This document shows positions 33,647-41,857 of a stretch of 64,000 nt of DNA, one piece after another (the first letter of the stretch is position 1; each line of letters opens with the position of its first letter). Origin of the DNA: Kribbella sandramycini (lineage in GTDB: Bacteria; Actinomycetota; Actinomycetes; Propionibacteriales; Kribbellaceae); the NCBI RefSeq assembly GCF_013131805.1, contig NZ_JABJRC010000006.1, positions 1-64,000 of the forward strand, given 5' to 3'. The position numbers and the translations under genes are program-made. Below the pieces are notes generated by a model, which saw nothing but the letters and a program-made list of their open reading frames with translations, was not told the origin of the DNA and did not search any database.

Positions 33647-34585
33647 TCAAGCGTTCGCGTGCAATGCCTCGTTGAGCGTGATGCCCTCACCCTTGCGCGG
33701 CCGGGCCTCGACGGCGCCGGTCACGGAGTTGCGGATGAAGAGCAGGCCCGGCTGACCGGACAGCTCGCGGGCCTTGACGACGGCGCCGTCCGGCAGGGTG
33801 ACCTTGGTGCCCGCGGTCACGTAGAGGCCGGCCTCGACCACGCAGTCGTCGCCGAGCGAGATGCCGGTGCCGCCGTTCGCGCCGAGCAGGCAGCGCTTGC
33901 CGATCGAGACGACCTGGGTGCCGCCGCCGGACAGCGTGCCCATGATCGAGGCGCCCGCGCCGATGTCGCTGCCGTCGTCGACGACGACGCCGGCCACGAT
34001 CCGGCCCTCGACCATCGAGGTGCCGAGCGTCCCGGCGTTGAAGTTCACGAAACCCTCGTGCATGACCGTGGTGCCTTCGGCCAGGTGCGCGCCGAGGCGG
34101 ACCCGGTCCGCGTCGCCGATCCGGACGCCGGTCGGGACGACGTAGTCCGTCATCCGGGGGAACTTGTCGACGCTGGTCACGGTCAGGTGCTGGCCGGCGG
34201 CGCGGGCGCGGAGCCGGACCTGCTCGATCTGCTCGACCGGGACCGGGCCGGCCGATGTCCAGGCGTTGTTCGGCAGGGCGGCGAAGATGCCCTCCAGGCT
34301 CAGGCCGTGCGGGCGGACCAGGCGGTGCGAGAGCAGGTGCAGCCGCAGGTACGCGTCGGCGGTGCCCTCGGGCGCGGCGTCCAGGGCGATCTCGGCGCTC
34401 ACGACCTCACGACGGACCTCGCGCAGCTCGTCGGTCCCCTCGGCGGCGATCAGCTCGGCGGGGGCCTTCGCGTCGGCGGGCTGCTCGCCCAGCGCGGGCG
34501 CCGGGTACCAGACGTCGAGGACGGTGCCGGTGGTCGTGACGGTGGCGAGGCCGAAGCCCCAGGCGTGGGTGGCGTTCGAGGTCAT
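33647..34585 (-). CDS. dapD: Tetrahydrodipicolinate N-succinyltransferase
   Basis: A 312-residue trimeric enzyme of the succinylase branch of lysine/meso-diaminopimelate synthesis. The left-handed beta-helix hexapeptide region (about 145-260: VRIGDADRVRLGAHLAEGTT, VVVDDGSDIGAGASIMGTL) and GGGTQVVSIGKRCLLGANGG are characteristic of the long actinobacterial DapD group. ATG chosen; a GTG two codons upstream is possible. In mycobacteria dapE is its divergent neighbour; here a LacI-controlled operon takes that position and dapE lies 24 kb away. Confidence 0.95.
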   Translation of the reverse strand: MTSNATHAWGFGLATVTTTGTVLDVWYPAPALGEQPADAKAPAELIAAEGTDELREVRREVVSAEIALDAAPEGTADAYLRLHLLSHRLVRPHGLSLEGIFAALPNNAWTSAGPVPVEQIEQVRLRARAAGQHLTVTSVDKFPRMTDYVVPTGVRIGDADRVRLGAHLAEGTTVMHEGFVNFNAGTLGTSMVEGRIVAGVVVDDGSDIGAGASIMGTLSGGGTQVVSIGKRCLLGANGGTGISLGDDCVVEAGLYVTAGTKVTLPDGAVVKARELSGQPGLLFIRNSVTGAVEARPRKGEGITLNEALHANA

Positions 34586-34653
34586 GCGCACAGCCTGCCA
34601 GAGGGCCGAAGCGGGCTCGGCCTTAGACCCTGATCGAAAGGCTTCCGGACGGT

Positions 34654-34669
34654 ATCTATACGCATAGAT
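34654..34669. promoter_or_regulatory. LacI-type operator ATCTATACGCATAGAT
   Basis: A 16-base dyad with 14 matching positions and a central CG, the usual arrangement for LacI/GalR-family operators. It lies 29 bases upstream of the LacI-family regulator start and is a plausible autoregulatory and operon-control site. Confidence 0.6.
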
Positions 34670-34698
34670 TCTCTGTGTATGGACAGGAGGTGTTCCGG

Positions 34699-35763
34699 GT
34701 GGCGCGGGTAACCCAGGCTGATGTGGCGCGAGCGGCCGGCACGTCGATGGCCGTGGTCAGCTACGTCGTGAACGGCGGCCCGCGGCCGGTGGCCGAGGCG
34801 ACCCGGCAGCGGGTGCTGGCGGCCATCGAGCAGACCGGCTACCGCCCGGACGGCGTCGCTCGCGCGCTGGTCGGCGGATCGACGATGACGCTGGGCCTGA
34901 TCGTCCCGGATATCGCCAACGAGTTCTTCGCCGAGCTGGCCGCGGCCGTCGAACAAGCCGCCCGCGCCGCCGGCCGGACGGTCCTGCTGGCCAACTCCGA
35001 AGGCGACGCGAGTACCGAGCTCGACCTGCTCGACACCTTCCTGCAGCGCCGGATCGACGGCCTGGTGATCGTCTCCCAGGCCCCCGCGGCCGCCGACCGC
35101 CTGCTGAACCGCGCCAAGACCCGGCACGTCTTCCTGGGCGCGGCGCCCGAGAGCGCGGCATCGATCGGCGTCGACAACTTCGGCGGCGCCGTCGCCGCCA
35201 CCCGCCACCTCCTCGAGCACGGCCACAGCCGGATCGCCGCCATCGCGGGCCCCGCCGGCGACCACGTCGCCGAAGCCCGCCTGGCCGGCTGGCGCCACGC
35301 CGTCGCCGCCCGCCCCACCGCAGGCCGCGTCCGATTCGTCCAACACCCCTTCACCGTCACCGGCGGCTACGACGCCGCCCTGGCCCTCCTCAACCCCTCA
35401 CCTCTCGCTCCTGGTGGTCCGGCGTCCGGCGCCTCCATCTTCGGCCGCTCGGGTCCGGCCGGGGCGCGCGTTCGGCCGCAGGCGGTGTTTGCGAGTTCTG
35501 ATCGGCAGGCGATCGGGTTGTTGCGGGCGGCTGCTGATCTGGGGCTTTCGGTGCCGGACGACCTGGCGGTGGTGACGTTCGACGGGTCGTCGATCTCGGC
35601 GTACGCGGTGCCCGCGCTGACGACGATCCAGCAGCCGATCGCCGAGATGGCCGAGCTGGCCGTCCGGCAGTTGATCGATCCGGACCCGCAGCCGCTGCGG
35701 GCCGTTCTCGAGGTGGGACTGGTCGTGCGCCGGTCCTGTGGTTGTCCGCCTGCTCATCTGTGA
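34699..35763 (+). CDS. LacI-family regulator of the nucleoside-hydrolase operon
   Basis: A 354-residue repressor. The HTH is TQADVARAAGTSMAVVSYVV (residues 5-24), with hinge RPDGVARALVGGSTMTLGLI and a periplasmic-binding-type sensor domain. GTG start selected because AGGAGG lies eight bases upstream; eight further codons are open upstream. About 25 extra Gly/Pro/Ser/Ala residues (around 232-258, PSPLAPGGPASGASIF) interrupt the sensor domain, an unusual insertion. The C-terminus is Cys-rich (RRSCGCPP). It heads a gene run with spacings of about 20 bases or less. Confidence 0.88.
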   Translation: MARVTQADVARAAGTSMAVVSYVVNGGPRPVAEATRQRVLAAIEQTGYRPDGVARALVGGSTMTLGLIVPDIANEFFAELAAAVEQAARAAGRTVLLANSEGDASTELDLLDTFLQRRIDGLVIVSQAPAAADRLLNRAKTRHVFLGAAPESAASIGVDNFGGAVAATRHLLEHGHSRIAAIAGPAGDHVAEARLAGWRHAVAARPTAGRVRFVQHPFTVTGGYDAALALLNPSPLAPGGPASGASIFGRSGPAGARVRPQAVFASSDRQAIGLLRAAADLGLSVPDDLAVVTFDGSSISAYAVPALTTIQQPIAEMAELAVRQLIDPDPQPLRAVLEVGLVVRRSCGCPPAHL

Positions 35764-35774
35764 CCGGAGGTCCG

Positions 35775-36812
35775 ATGTTCCGCCGAATCGCCGCCGTGCT
35801 CGTCGTCCTGACCCTGCTCCCGCTGTCTGCCGCCCATGCCGCCGTCGGCGGGTGGTCCGCCCCGATCCGGCTGTACGCCGCGAGCGACGTCCAGGGCCGG
35901 GGGTACGCCTACGCCCCGAGCGCCGTGGCCGACAACCCGACCCGGCTCTACACGTGTCACAGCAAGGCCCGCAACACCATCCGCGACGACATCTTCCTGA
36001 CCCGGGTGGGCGTCTCGTCGCGGTCGGTGCTGGCTCCGGCCGGTACGGGCTGGGACAGCTGGCACAACTGCGACCCGAGCGTCGTCCGGGTGAACGTGCC
36101 GTTCAACGGCCAGACCTACAGCTACGCGATGTTCTACCTGGGTAACGACGTCGACCGCTCCGCGCACAACGCGATCGGCGTCGCGGTCGCGCACAACCTC
36201 GACGGGCCATGGGTCAAGTTCCCGAACCCGGTCATCCCGTTCCCCGGGAACCACCCCGACCAGTGGGGCGCCGGCCAGCCGTCGGCGACCACGATCAACG
36301 CCGCCGAGGGCACGGTCGTGCTCGCCTGGACCCAAGGCCTGCCGAGCGGCAACACCGGCAAGGCCGCGCAGATCAGCTTCGGCTCGGGCACGCCCGTCGT
36401 CCAGTACGAGCGCACGCTGCCGATGGCCGGGCTGACCACCGCGACCGGCGCCCAGGACGACCTGAACAACTTCGACCTGGTCTACTCGCCGCCGCGGGAC
36501 CGCTTCTTCATGGTCCGCGAGGGCCACCCGTACCCGGTGTCGAACCCGAACTACATCTCCGACCACGTGCAGATCGCGAGTATCTCGGGCGCGGATTTCT
36601 GGGCGAGCTCCGGCGGCAGCTGGCGGGTCGAGAGCACGATCACCAGCGCGCGCACCGGCAAGGCGCGCACGCACAACCCGGGCTTCCTGCGCACCGTCTA
36701 CGGCACGCTCCCGAACGAGTCGGCGCTGACCGTCGTCTACACCAGCGCCGACCCCGACCCGGACTCGCTGTGGAGCTACACGCTCTGGCAGACCACCGCC
36801 GCCCTGAGCTGA
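35775..36812 (+). CDS. Secreted protein, probable five-bladed propeller (glycoside-hydrolase-43-like)
   Basis: A 345-residue exported protein. The signal peptide FRRIAAVLVVLTLLPLSAAH ends in AHA. The mature region has recurring W/Y-rich strand patterns (WDSWHNCDPSVVRV, AMFYLGNDVD, GIGVAVAHN-like, WVKFPNPVIPF) that recall GH43/62-type five-bladed propellers, with acidic residues in blades I, II and IV. I cannot assign a family firmly. GGAGG precedes the ATG. It is the first structural gene after the LacI regulator, suggesting an extracellular enzyme or binding protein that feeds the importer. Confidence 0.65.
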   Translation: MFRRIAAVLVVLTLLPLSAAHAAVGGWSAPIRLYAASDVQGRGYAYAPSAVADNPTRLYTCHSKARNTIRDDIFLTRVGVSSRSVLAPAGTGWDSWHNCDPSVVRVNVPFNGQTYSYAMFYLGNDVDRSAHNAIGVAVAHNLDGPWVKFPNPVIPFPGNHPDQWGAGQPSATTINAAEGTVVLAWTQGLPSGNTGKAAQISFGSGTPVVQYERTLPMAGLTTATGAQDDLNNFDLVYSPPRDRFFMVREGHPYPVSNPNYISDHVQIASISGADFWASSGGSWRVESTITSARTGKARTHNPGFLRTVYGTLPNESALTVVYTSADPDPDSLWSYTLWQTTAALS

Positions 36813-36834
36813 CCCGCGACCCCGAAGGATGCTG

Positions 36835-37683
36835 ATGGCAACCGCATTCACCCTCGACACCGATATCGGCTCCGACGTCGACGACGCCCTCGCGCTGGCC
36901 GTGATCCTCGGCTCGCCCGAGCTCGACCTGACCGCCGTTGCCACGGTCTACGGCGACACGTTGCTCAGGGCAAGGATGGTCGCGCGGCTGATCGGCGTCG
37001 CCGGTCACGAGCCGGGCCCGATCGTCCCCGGCCGGACGACGGCGCGGTCGGGCCGGCCGGTCTGGTGGCCGGGGCACGAGGGCGCGCTGCTCCCCGATCT
37101 CGACCAGGAGAAGGTGGACGGCGGCGCCGACCCGATCGAGCTGCTCGCAAGCTCGCGGACGGTGGTCGCGATCGGCCCGCTCACCAACGTGGCCGAAGCG
37201 GTCGAACGCACCGGCCACGCCATCGGCGAGCTGATCGTGATGGGCGGCGACTTCGGCAGCGAGCGCGCCGAGCACAACATCGAATGCGATGTCGACGCGG
37301 CCGCCGCGGTCTTCGGCAGCGGCGTCCCGGCCACTGTGATCGGGCTCGACCAGACCACCCGGCTCCGCCTCGGCGCCGTAGTGGTCGAGCGGATCGACGC
37401 TTCCGGCCCGTTCGGCCGGCTGCTCGCCGCCGAGATGCGCCAGTTCTGGAAGTTCACCGCCGAGGACTCCAACGTGCCGCACGACCCGGCCGCCGTCCTC
37501 ACGATCACCGATCCGGAGCTGTTCACGTTCACCACCGGCCGGATCGACGTCGACCCGGCCGGCGCCACCCGGTTCACGCCCGGCGACGGGCCGCACCGGA
37601 TCGTCTCCGATCTGGACGCCGGCCTGGTCGCCCGGCGGATCGTGGATCGGATCCTCACCGCCTGTGAAGGAGCAAGGCCGTGA
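36835..37683 (+). CDS. Inosine/uridine-preferring nucleoside hydrolase family enzyme
   Basis: A 282-residue hydrolase cleaving N-ribosidic (or related N-glycosidic) bonds. The calcium-binding N-terminus FTLDTDIGSDVDDALALAVI matches the family's DTDxGxDxDDA motif, ELIVMGGDFG is the central strand, and SNVPHDPAAVLT carries the catalytic His-Asp pair. GAAGG precedes the ATG at good spacing; an ATG two codons upstream is possible. The stop overlaps the next gene's GTG (GTGA). Probably hydrolyses the compound imported by the adjacent transporter. Confidence 0.92.
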   Translation: MATAFTLDTDIGSDVDDALALAVILGSPELDLTAVATVYGDTLLRARMVARLIGVAGHEPGPIVPGRTTARSGRPVWWPGHEGALLPDLDQEKVDGGADPIELLASSRTVVAIGPLTNVAEAVERTGHAIGELIVMGGDFGSERAEHNIECDVDAAAAVFGSGVPATVIGLDQTTRLRLGAVVVERIDASGPFGRLLAAEMRQFWKFTAEDSNVPHDPAAVLTITDPELFTFTTGRIDVDPAGATRFTPGDGPHRIVSDLDAGLVARRIVDRILTACEGARP

Positions 37684-38963
37684 AACTCCCCTGGTTGACC
37701 CTGCCCGCAGTCCTCGTCCTCGCCGGCTGTCAGTCCGCCCCGGCGACCACTCCGGCCCAGCAGCCCGCGGCCGGCCCGGTCACGCTGACCTTCGCGAACG
37801 CCGACCCGGCCGCCACCTGGAAGCCGGTCATCGATCATTGCCAAAAGCAACTGCCCGGCCTGACCGTGAAACAGCTGAACATCCCCTACCCGCAGCTGAC
37901 CAGCACGATCACCCAACGGCTGACTCAGGGCAACGCGGAGCTGGACGTGTTCACCGTCGTCCCCGCCTGGATCCGGGACTATGCGAACCGCGGCTTCCTG
38001 GCCGATCTGTCCGAGCTGAAACCGCAGGCGATCGCGAACGCCGTCAGCCCGGACATGGTCACCGCCAACGAGATCGACGGCAAGCTGCTCGGGATCTCGC
38101 CCTGGACGACGTCCCAGTTCCTCTACTACAACGCCGACGTACTGCGGAAGGCCGGCATCGAGCCGCCGTCGGCCGACCCGGCGCGGCGGTGGACCTGGCA
38201 GCAGCTCCGGGACGCCTCGGCTCGGCTCAAGGGGAGCGTGCAATACCCGCTGCTGTTCGACCAGTTCGACAGCTACTACCAGCTGCAGCCGCTCGGCGTC
38301 TCCGCGGGCGGCGGCAACGGGCTGACGGGTGACAAGCAGGACAAACCCGATTTCGCCAACCCTGGCTGGCAGAAGGCGCTCACCTTCTACTCCGGGCTGT
38401 TCACCGACGGCCTGTCGCCGCGCGGGATCACCAACGACAAGACCAACGCGCTCTTCGCGGGCGGCAAAGCCGGTTTCATCGTCTCCGGGCCGTGGACGGT
38501 GTCGAACGCGGTCAAGACCAAGCTGGCCTTCGGCGTCGCGGCCGCCCCGGTCTTCGAAGGCGGCAAACCGGCCACCTCGACCGACTCGTGGGCGATGGCG
38601 GTCAGCGCGAAATCGGCCAAACAGGCGATGGCGAAGAGGTTCCTCGAATGCGCCAACCTGACCGCCGCCGGGAACACGGCGTCGATCAAGATCGCGCAGA
38701 TCACGCCGACCCAGAAGGACGCCTACAAGGCGTTCGCGACGCAGTTCGAGGCGTCCGGAGGCGCAGCGACCAAGGGGCTGTCGGCGCTGATGGAGACCGA
38801 GCTGCGGACGACCGCCGTCCATCGGCCGCCGGTGACCGGTTACACCGTCTTCGAGTCCGAGGCCGAGAAGCTGTTCGCCGACGTCCGCAACGGCAGCAAC
38901 CCGGCCGGCCGCGCGAAGAAGGCCGACGAGACCATCGCCCGGCAGTTCGCGCGACTCGGCTGA
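37680..38963 (+). CDS. Sugar-type ABC transporter substrate-binding lipoprotein
   Basis: A 427-residue family-1 extracellular solute-binding protein. The signal peptide ends LVLAGC (Cys17), then an Ala/Thr/Pro linker. The domain carries PQLTSTITQRLTQGNAELDV and YNADVLRKAGIEPPS, typical of carbohydrate-binding proteins; GKAGFIVSGPWTVSN is the third signature. GTG start overlaps the nucleoside hydrolase stop. With two permeases it makes an importer whose ATPase is not encoded here and must be shared (MsiK-like), as is common in actinobacteria. Confidence 0.92.
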   Translation: MKLPWLTLPAVLVLAGCQSAPATTPAQQPAAGPVTLTFANADPAATWKPVIDHCQKQLPGLTVKQLNIPYPQLTSTITQRLTQGNAELDVFTVVPAWIRDYANRGFLADLSELKPQAIANAVSPDMVTANEIDGKLLGISPWTTSQFLYYNADVLRKAGIEPPSADPARRWTWQQLRDASARLKGSVQYPLLFDQFDSYYQLQPLGVSAGGGNGLTGDKQDKPDFANPGWQKALTFYSGLFTDGLSPRGITNDKTNALFAGGKAGFIVSGPWTVSNAVKTKLAFGVAAAPVFEGGKPATSTDSWAMAVSAKSAKQAMAKRFLECANLTAAGNTASIKIAQITPTQKDAYKAFATQFEASGGAATKGLSALMETELRTTAVHRPPVTGYTVFESEAEKLFADVRNGSNPAGRAKKADETIARQFARLG

Positions 38964-38968
38964 TCACG

Positions 38969-39850
38969 ATGCCGACCATGAGCCCGCGGCGGTGGCGGGA
39001 CGCGCGACTCGCCGTCCTGCTGCTGGCGCCCGCCGTCCTCGGCATGGTGGCGATGCGCGTGGTCCCGGCCGTGTCGGCGTTCGCGGAGAGCTTCAATCAC
39101 CTCTCGTTGCGGACCGGCGTGAAGGAGTTCGTCGGCTTCGAGAACTACGCCTACCTGCTCGGTTCGGGCGAGTTCCACGCGGTGCTCGGGACGACGCTCT
39201 TGTTCAACCTGGTGCTCAACCCGGTGATCGTGGTGCTCTCGACCGCATTGGCCCTGCTGCTCGCGCAGCGGTTGCCGGCGGTCGGGTTGTGGCGGTCGCT
39301 GATCTTCGTGCCGGCTGCCGTCCCGGGGTCGGTGACCGCGTTGATCTGGAGTACGGCGATGCAGCCGGACGGCCTGCTCAACGCGCTGTTCGCCGCGATC
39401 GGGCTGCCGAAGCAGCCGTTCCTGACGTCGTCCGGCCAGGCGCTCGGGTCGATCGGCCTGATGCTCGCGTGGGGTGCGATCGGGTACTGGATGCTGTTCG
39501 TGGTGGCCGGTCTGAAGGACATCCCGCAGGCGGTCTACGAGGCCGCGCTGATCGACGGCGCGGGCTGGTGGCGGCGGCTGACCGCGATCACCCTGCCGCT
39601 GCTGCGCCGTCCGATGGCGTTCGTCCTGGTCGCCGGTACGGTCGGCAGCTTCCTCGCGTTCGCGCCGGTGCAGATCCTCACCAAGGGCGGGCCGGACGGC
39701 TCGACCAACCTGCTGATGTACGACGTCTACGCCAACGCCTACCAGGTCGGGGATCTCGGCGTCGCCCAGGCCGAGGTCGTGCTGCTGATGATTCTGATGG
39801 CGGTCGTGGTGGCGATCCAGTTCCGGGTCCTGCGCGAGGAGCGGTCGTGA
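38969..39850 (+). CDS. Sugar ABC transporter permease (first)
   Basis: A 293-residue MalF-like permease with about six transmembrane helices. The EAA loop reads YEAALIDGAGWWRRLTAITL; the N-terminus begins with basic residues before LAVLLLAPAVLGMV. It starts five bases after the binding protein stop. Its stop overlaps the next GTG (GTGA). Confidence 0.92.
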   Translation: MPTMSPRRWRDARLAVLLLAPAVLGMVAMRVVPAVSAFAESFNHLSLRTGVKEFVGFENYAYLLGSGEFHAVLGTTLLFNLVLNPVIVVLSTALALLLAQRLPAVGLWRSLIFVPAAVPGSVTALIWSTAMQPDGLLNALFAAIGLPKQPFLTSSGQALGSIGLMLAWGAIGYWMLFVVAGLKDIPQAVYEAALIDGAGWWRRLTAITLPLLRRPMAFVLVAGTVGSFLAFAPVQILTKGGPDGSTNLLMYDVYANAYQVGDLGVAQAEVVLLMILMAVVVAIQFRVLREERS

Positions 39851-40674
39851 AGGTCTCGCGGGTCGCCTCGGTATTCGCAGCTGCGCTCGCCGCGGGGCTG
39901 ATCTTCCTGCCGCTGTGGTGGGTCTTCGCGTCCTCGCTCCGCCCGGGTAACTCGTTCGTGGAGAACCTCACCCCGCTGTCGTGGCGGGCGTTCCTCCCGG
40001 TCGGCGGATCGTTCGCGAACTACGAGGTCCTGCTGGACGGCGACTTCGCCCGGGCGCTGCTGAACAGCTTCCTGGTCGCGGGCGTCACCGTCGTCCTCGG
40101 GCTGGCCGTCGCGGTGCTCGCCGCGTATGCGCTGGCGGTACTCAACTTTCCGGGCCGCGGTTACGTCTTTGTCTTCGTGATCCTGGTCTCGATGGTGCCG
40201 TTCGACGCGATCGCCATCCCGTTGTCGGGGTTGTTCAGCACCTGGCGGCTGAGCGACAGCTATGCCGGGCTGATCCTGCCCGCCCTGGCCAACGGGTTCG
40301 CGATCTTCGTGCTGCGCCAGTTCTTCCTCGGCGTCCCGCAGGAGCTGCTGGACGCCGCCGAGGTCGACGGGCTGGGCCGCTTCGGCACGCTGCTGCGGAT
40401 CGTGCTGCCGCTGTCGAAACCGGCGCTGATCGGCGCCGGGCTGATGCTCTTCCTGTCCCAGTGGCAGGCCTATCTCTGGCCGTTGCTGATCGGCACCTCA
40501 CCGGGCAAACAGCTCGCGCCGATCGCCCTGGCGAACCTCAGCAACCTGTACTCCGTCGATCTCGGCCAGATCCTCGCCGGGTCGTTCGTGCTGAGCGCCG
40601 TCCCGATGGTGCTGCTGCTGTTCTTCCAGCGGCAGTACACCGAATCGCTGTCCACCTCCGGAATGCGAGGCTGA
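39847..40674 (+). CDS. Sugar ABC transporter permease (second)
   Basis: A 275-residue MalG-like permease, about six helices, EAA loop LLDAAEVDGLGRFGTLLRIV. GTG start coupled to the previous stop. The final residues (QRQYTESLSTSGMRG) match the usual MalG-type tail. It completes the importer of the nucleoside-hydrolase operon. Confidence 0.92.
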   Translation: MKVSRVASVFAAALAAGLIFLPLWWVFASSLRPGNSFVENLTPLSWRAFLPVGGSFANYEVLLDGDFARALLNSFLVAGVTVVLGLAVAVLAAYALAVLNFPGRGYVFVFVILVSMVPFDAIAIPLSGLFSTWRLSDSYAGLILPALANGFAIFVLRQFFLGVPQELLDAAEVDGLGRFGTLLRIVLPLSKPALIGAGLMLFLSQWQAYLWPLLIGTSPGKQLAPIALANLSNLYSVDLGQILAGSFVLSAVPMVLLLFFQRQYTESLSTSGMRG

Positions 40675-40675
40675 G

Positions 40676-41761
40676 ATGACCGTCCCCGTCATCAGCATCA
40701 CCGACCTGTACCACCCGCCCGAGGACCCGGGTGACAACGTCGACCTGATCATGGCCTACGGCCTGCCCGAGATCGACCTGCGCGCGGTGATCCTGGACGT
40801 GCTGGAGGAGAAGCGGCACCTGGTCGACGGCGGCGTCCCCGGGTACGCCGGACCGCGCGACCCCGGCGTCGTCGCGGTCACCCAGCTGAACGCGATCTTC
40901 GGCCGCGACGTCCCGTTCGCCTGGTGCCCGTTCACCCGGATGCAGAGCCCGAACGACAGGATGTACGACGTCCCGCCGTCCCAGCAGCGGGGTGTCGACC
41001 TGCTCATCAACGCGGTCGCGGACAGCCCGGAACCGGTGCACCTCCTGTCCTTCGGGTCGGCCCGGCCGCTGGCGCTCGCCTTCAACCGGGCGCCGGACGT
41101 GCTCCGCGAGAAGGTCGCCCGGATTCACCTGTCGGCCGGGACCACGACGCCGACGTACCCGGAGTGGAACGTCGTCCAGGACCCGCAGGCGATGATCCGG
41201 ATCATCGACTCCGGCCTGCCGATCTCGCTCTACCGCTGCGCGGCCGACGACGGTGTCGCCGAGCACAGTTGCTACGGCTACGACAACCACAACACGTTCT
41301 GGAGGCTCCCCGATCTGAAGTGGATCGCGGACATGCACCCGTGGTTGCGGCGCTACCTCGGCTACGCGCTGGGCCGGTCGACGCGGCCCGATTTCCTGCG
41401 CGTGCTCGAGGAAGAGGCGCCGGCCGAGCAGATGGCCGCGATCTACCAGCGCAGTCATTCGGTCTGGGAGACGGCCGTCTGGATGGAGGTGTCCGGGCGG
41501 AAGCTGGTCCGGCGCGAGGACGGTTCGTATGCGATCGTCCCGGGGGCCGACGTCCGGGACGGTGACACCGTCATCCGCAACGAGCAGGTCCCGTGTACGG
41601 TCCGCTCGCACCCGAGTGGGTTGTACACGTTCGAGCTCGGCGAGGGGAGCGGCGGCCGGACGTCGGTCTTCGTCCGCGACGACCCGTTCGAGTACGAGCA
41701 GGCGCTGGTCGAGGCGATGCCCGCGCTCTATCAGTCGTTCCGGCCGTGCGGGCTGAGCTGA
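40676..41761 (+). CDS. Divergent nucleoside-hydrolase-like protein
   Basis: A 361-residue protein with an inosine/uridine nucleoside hydrolase-like beginning: SITDLYHPPEDPGDNVDLIM and then GLPEIDLRAVILD, against DTDxGxDxDDALAL and SPELDL in the canonical neighbour. Aligned on the PEIDL strand, two Asp residues of the calcium site are kept but the middle one is Gly. The later HDPxA catalytic pair was not found. A Trp/His-rich C-terminal half (YDNHNTFWRLPDLKWIADMH) is not part of the canonical enzyme. It starts one base after the permease stop and ends the operon. It may hydrolyse another glycoside or act as a non-catalytic partner. Confidence 0.7.
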   Translation: MTVPVISITDLYHPPEDPGDNVDLIMAYGLPEIDLRAVILDVLEEKRHLVDGGVPGYAGPRDPGVVAVTQLNAIFGRDVPFAWCPFTRMQSPNDRMYDVPPSQQRGVDLLINAVADSPEPVHLLSFGSARPLALAFNRAPDVLREKVARIHLSAGTTTPTYPEWNVVQDPQAMIRIIDSGLPISLYRCAADDGVAEHSCYGYDNHNTFWRLPDLKWIADMHPWLRRYLGYALGRSTRPDFLRVLEEEAPAEQMAAIYQRSHSVWETAVWMEVSGRKLVRREDGSYAIVPGADVRDGDTVIRNEQVPCTVRSHPSGLYTFELGEGSGGRTSVFVRDDPFEYEQALVEAMPALYQSFRPCGLS

Positions 41762-41857
41762 GCCTTCACAGGATCCCTATCTGCTGTTGATCACCGGCAT
41801 ACCGAGGTGTCACTAGCGTCACCACCTCCTGACCCTCGGTGAACGGAGAGACAGCAG

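Noticed and set aside
41801..41840. 7-base inverted repeat ACCGAGG/CCTCGGT before the tripeptidyl aminopeptidase gene
   Set aside because: Too short and too widely spaced to separate from chance in GC-rich sequence.
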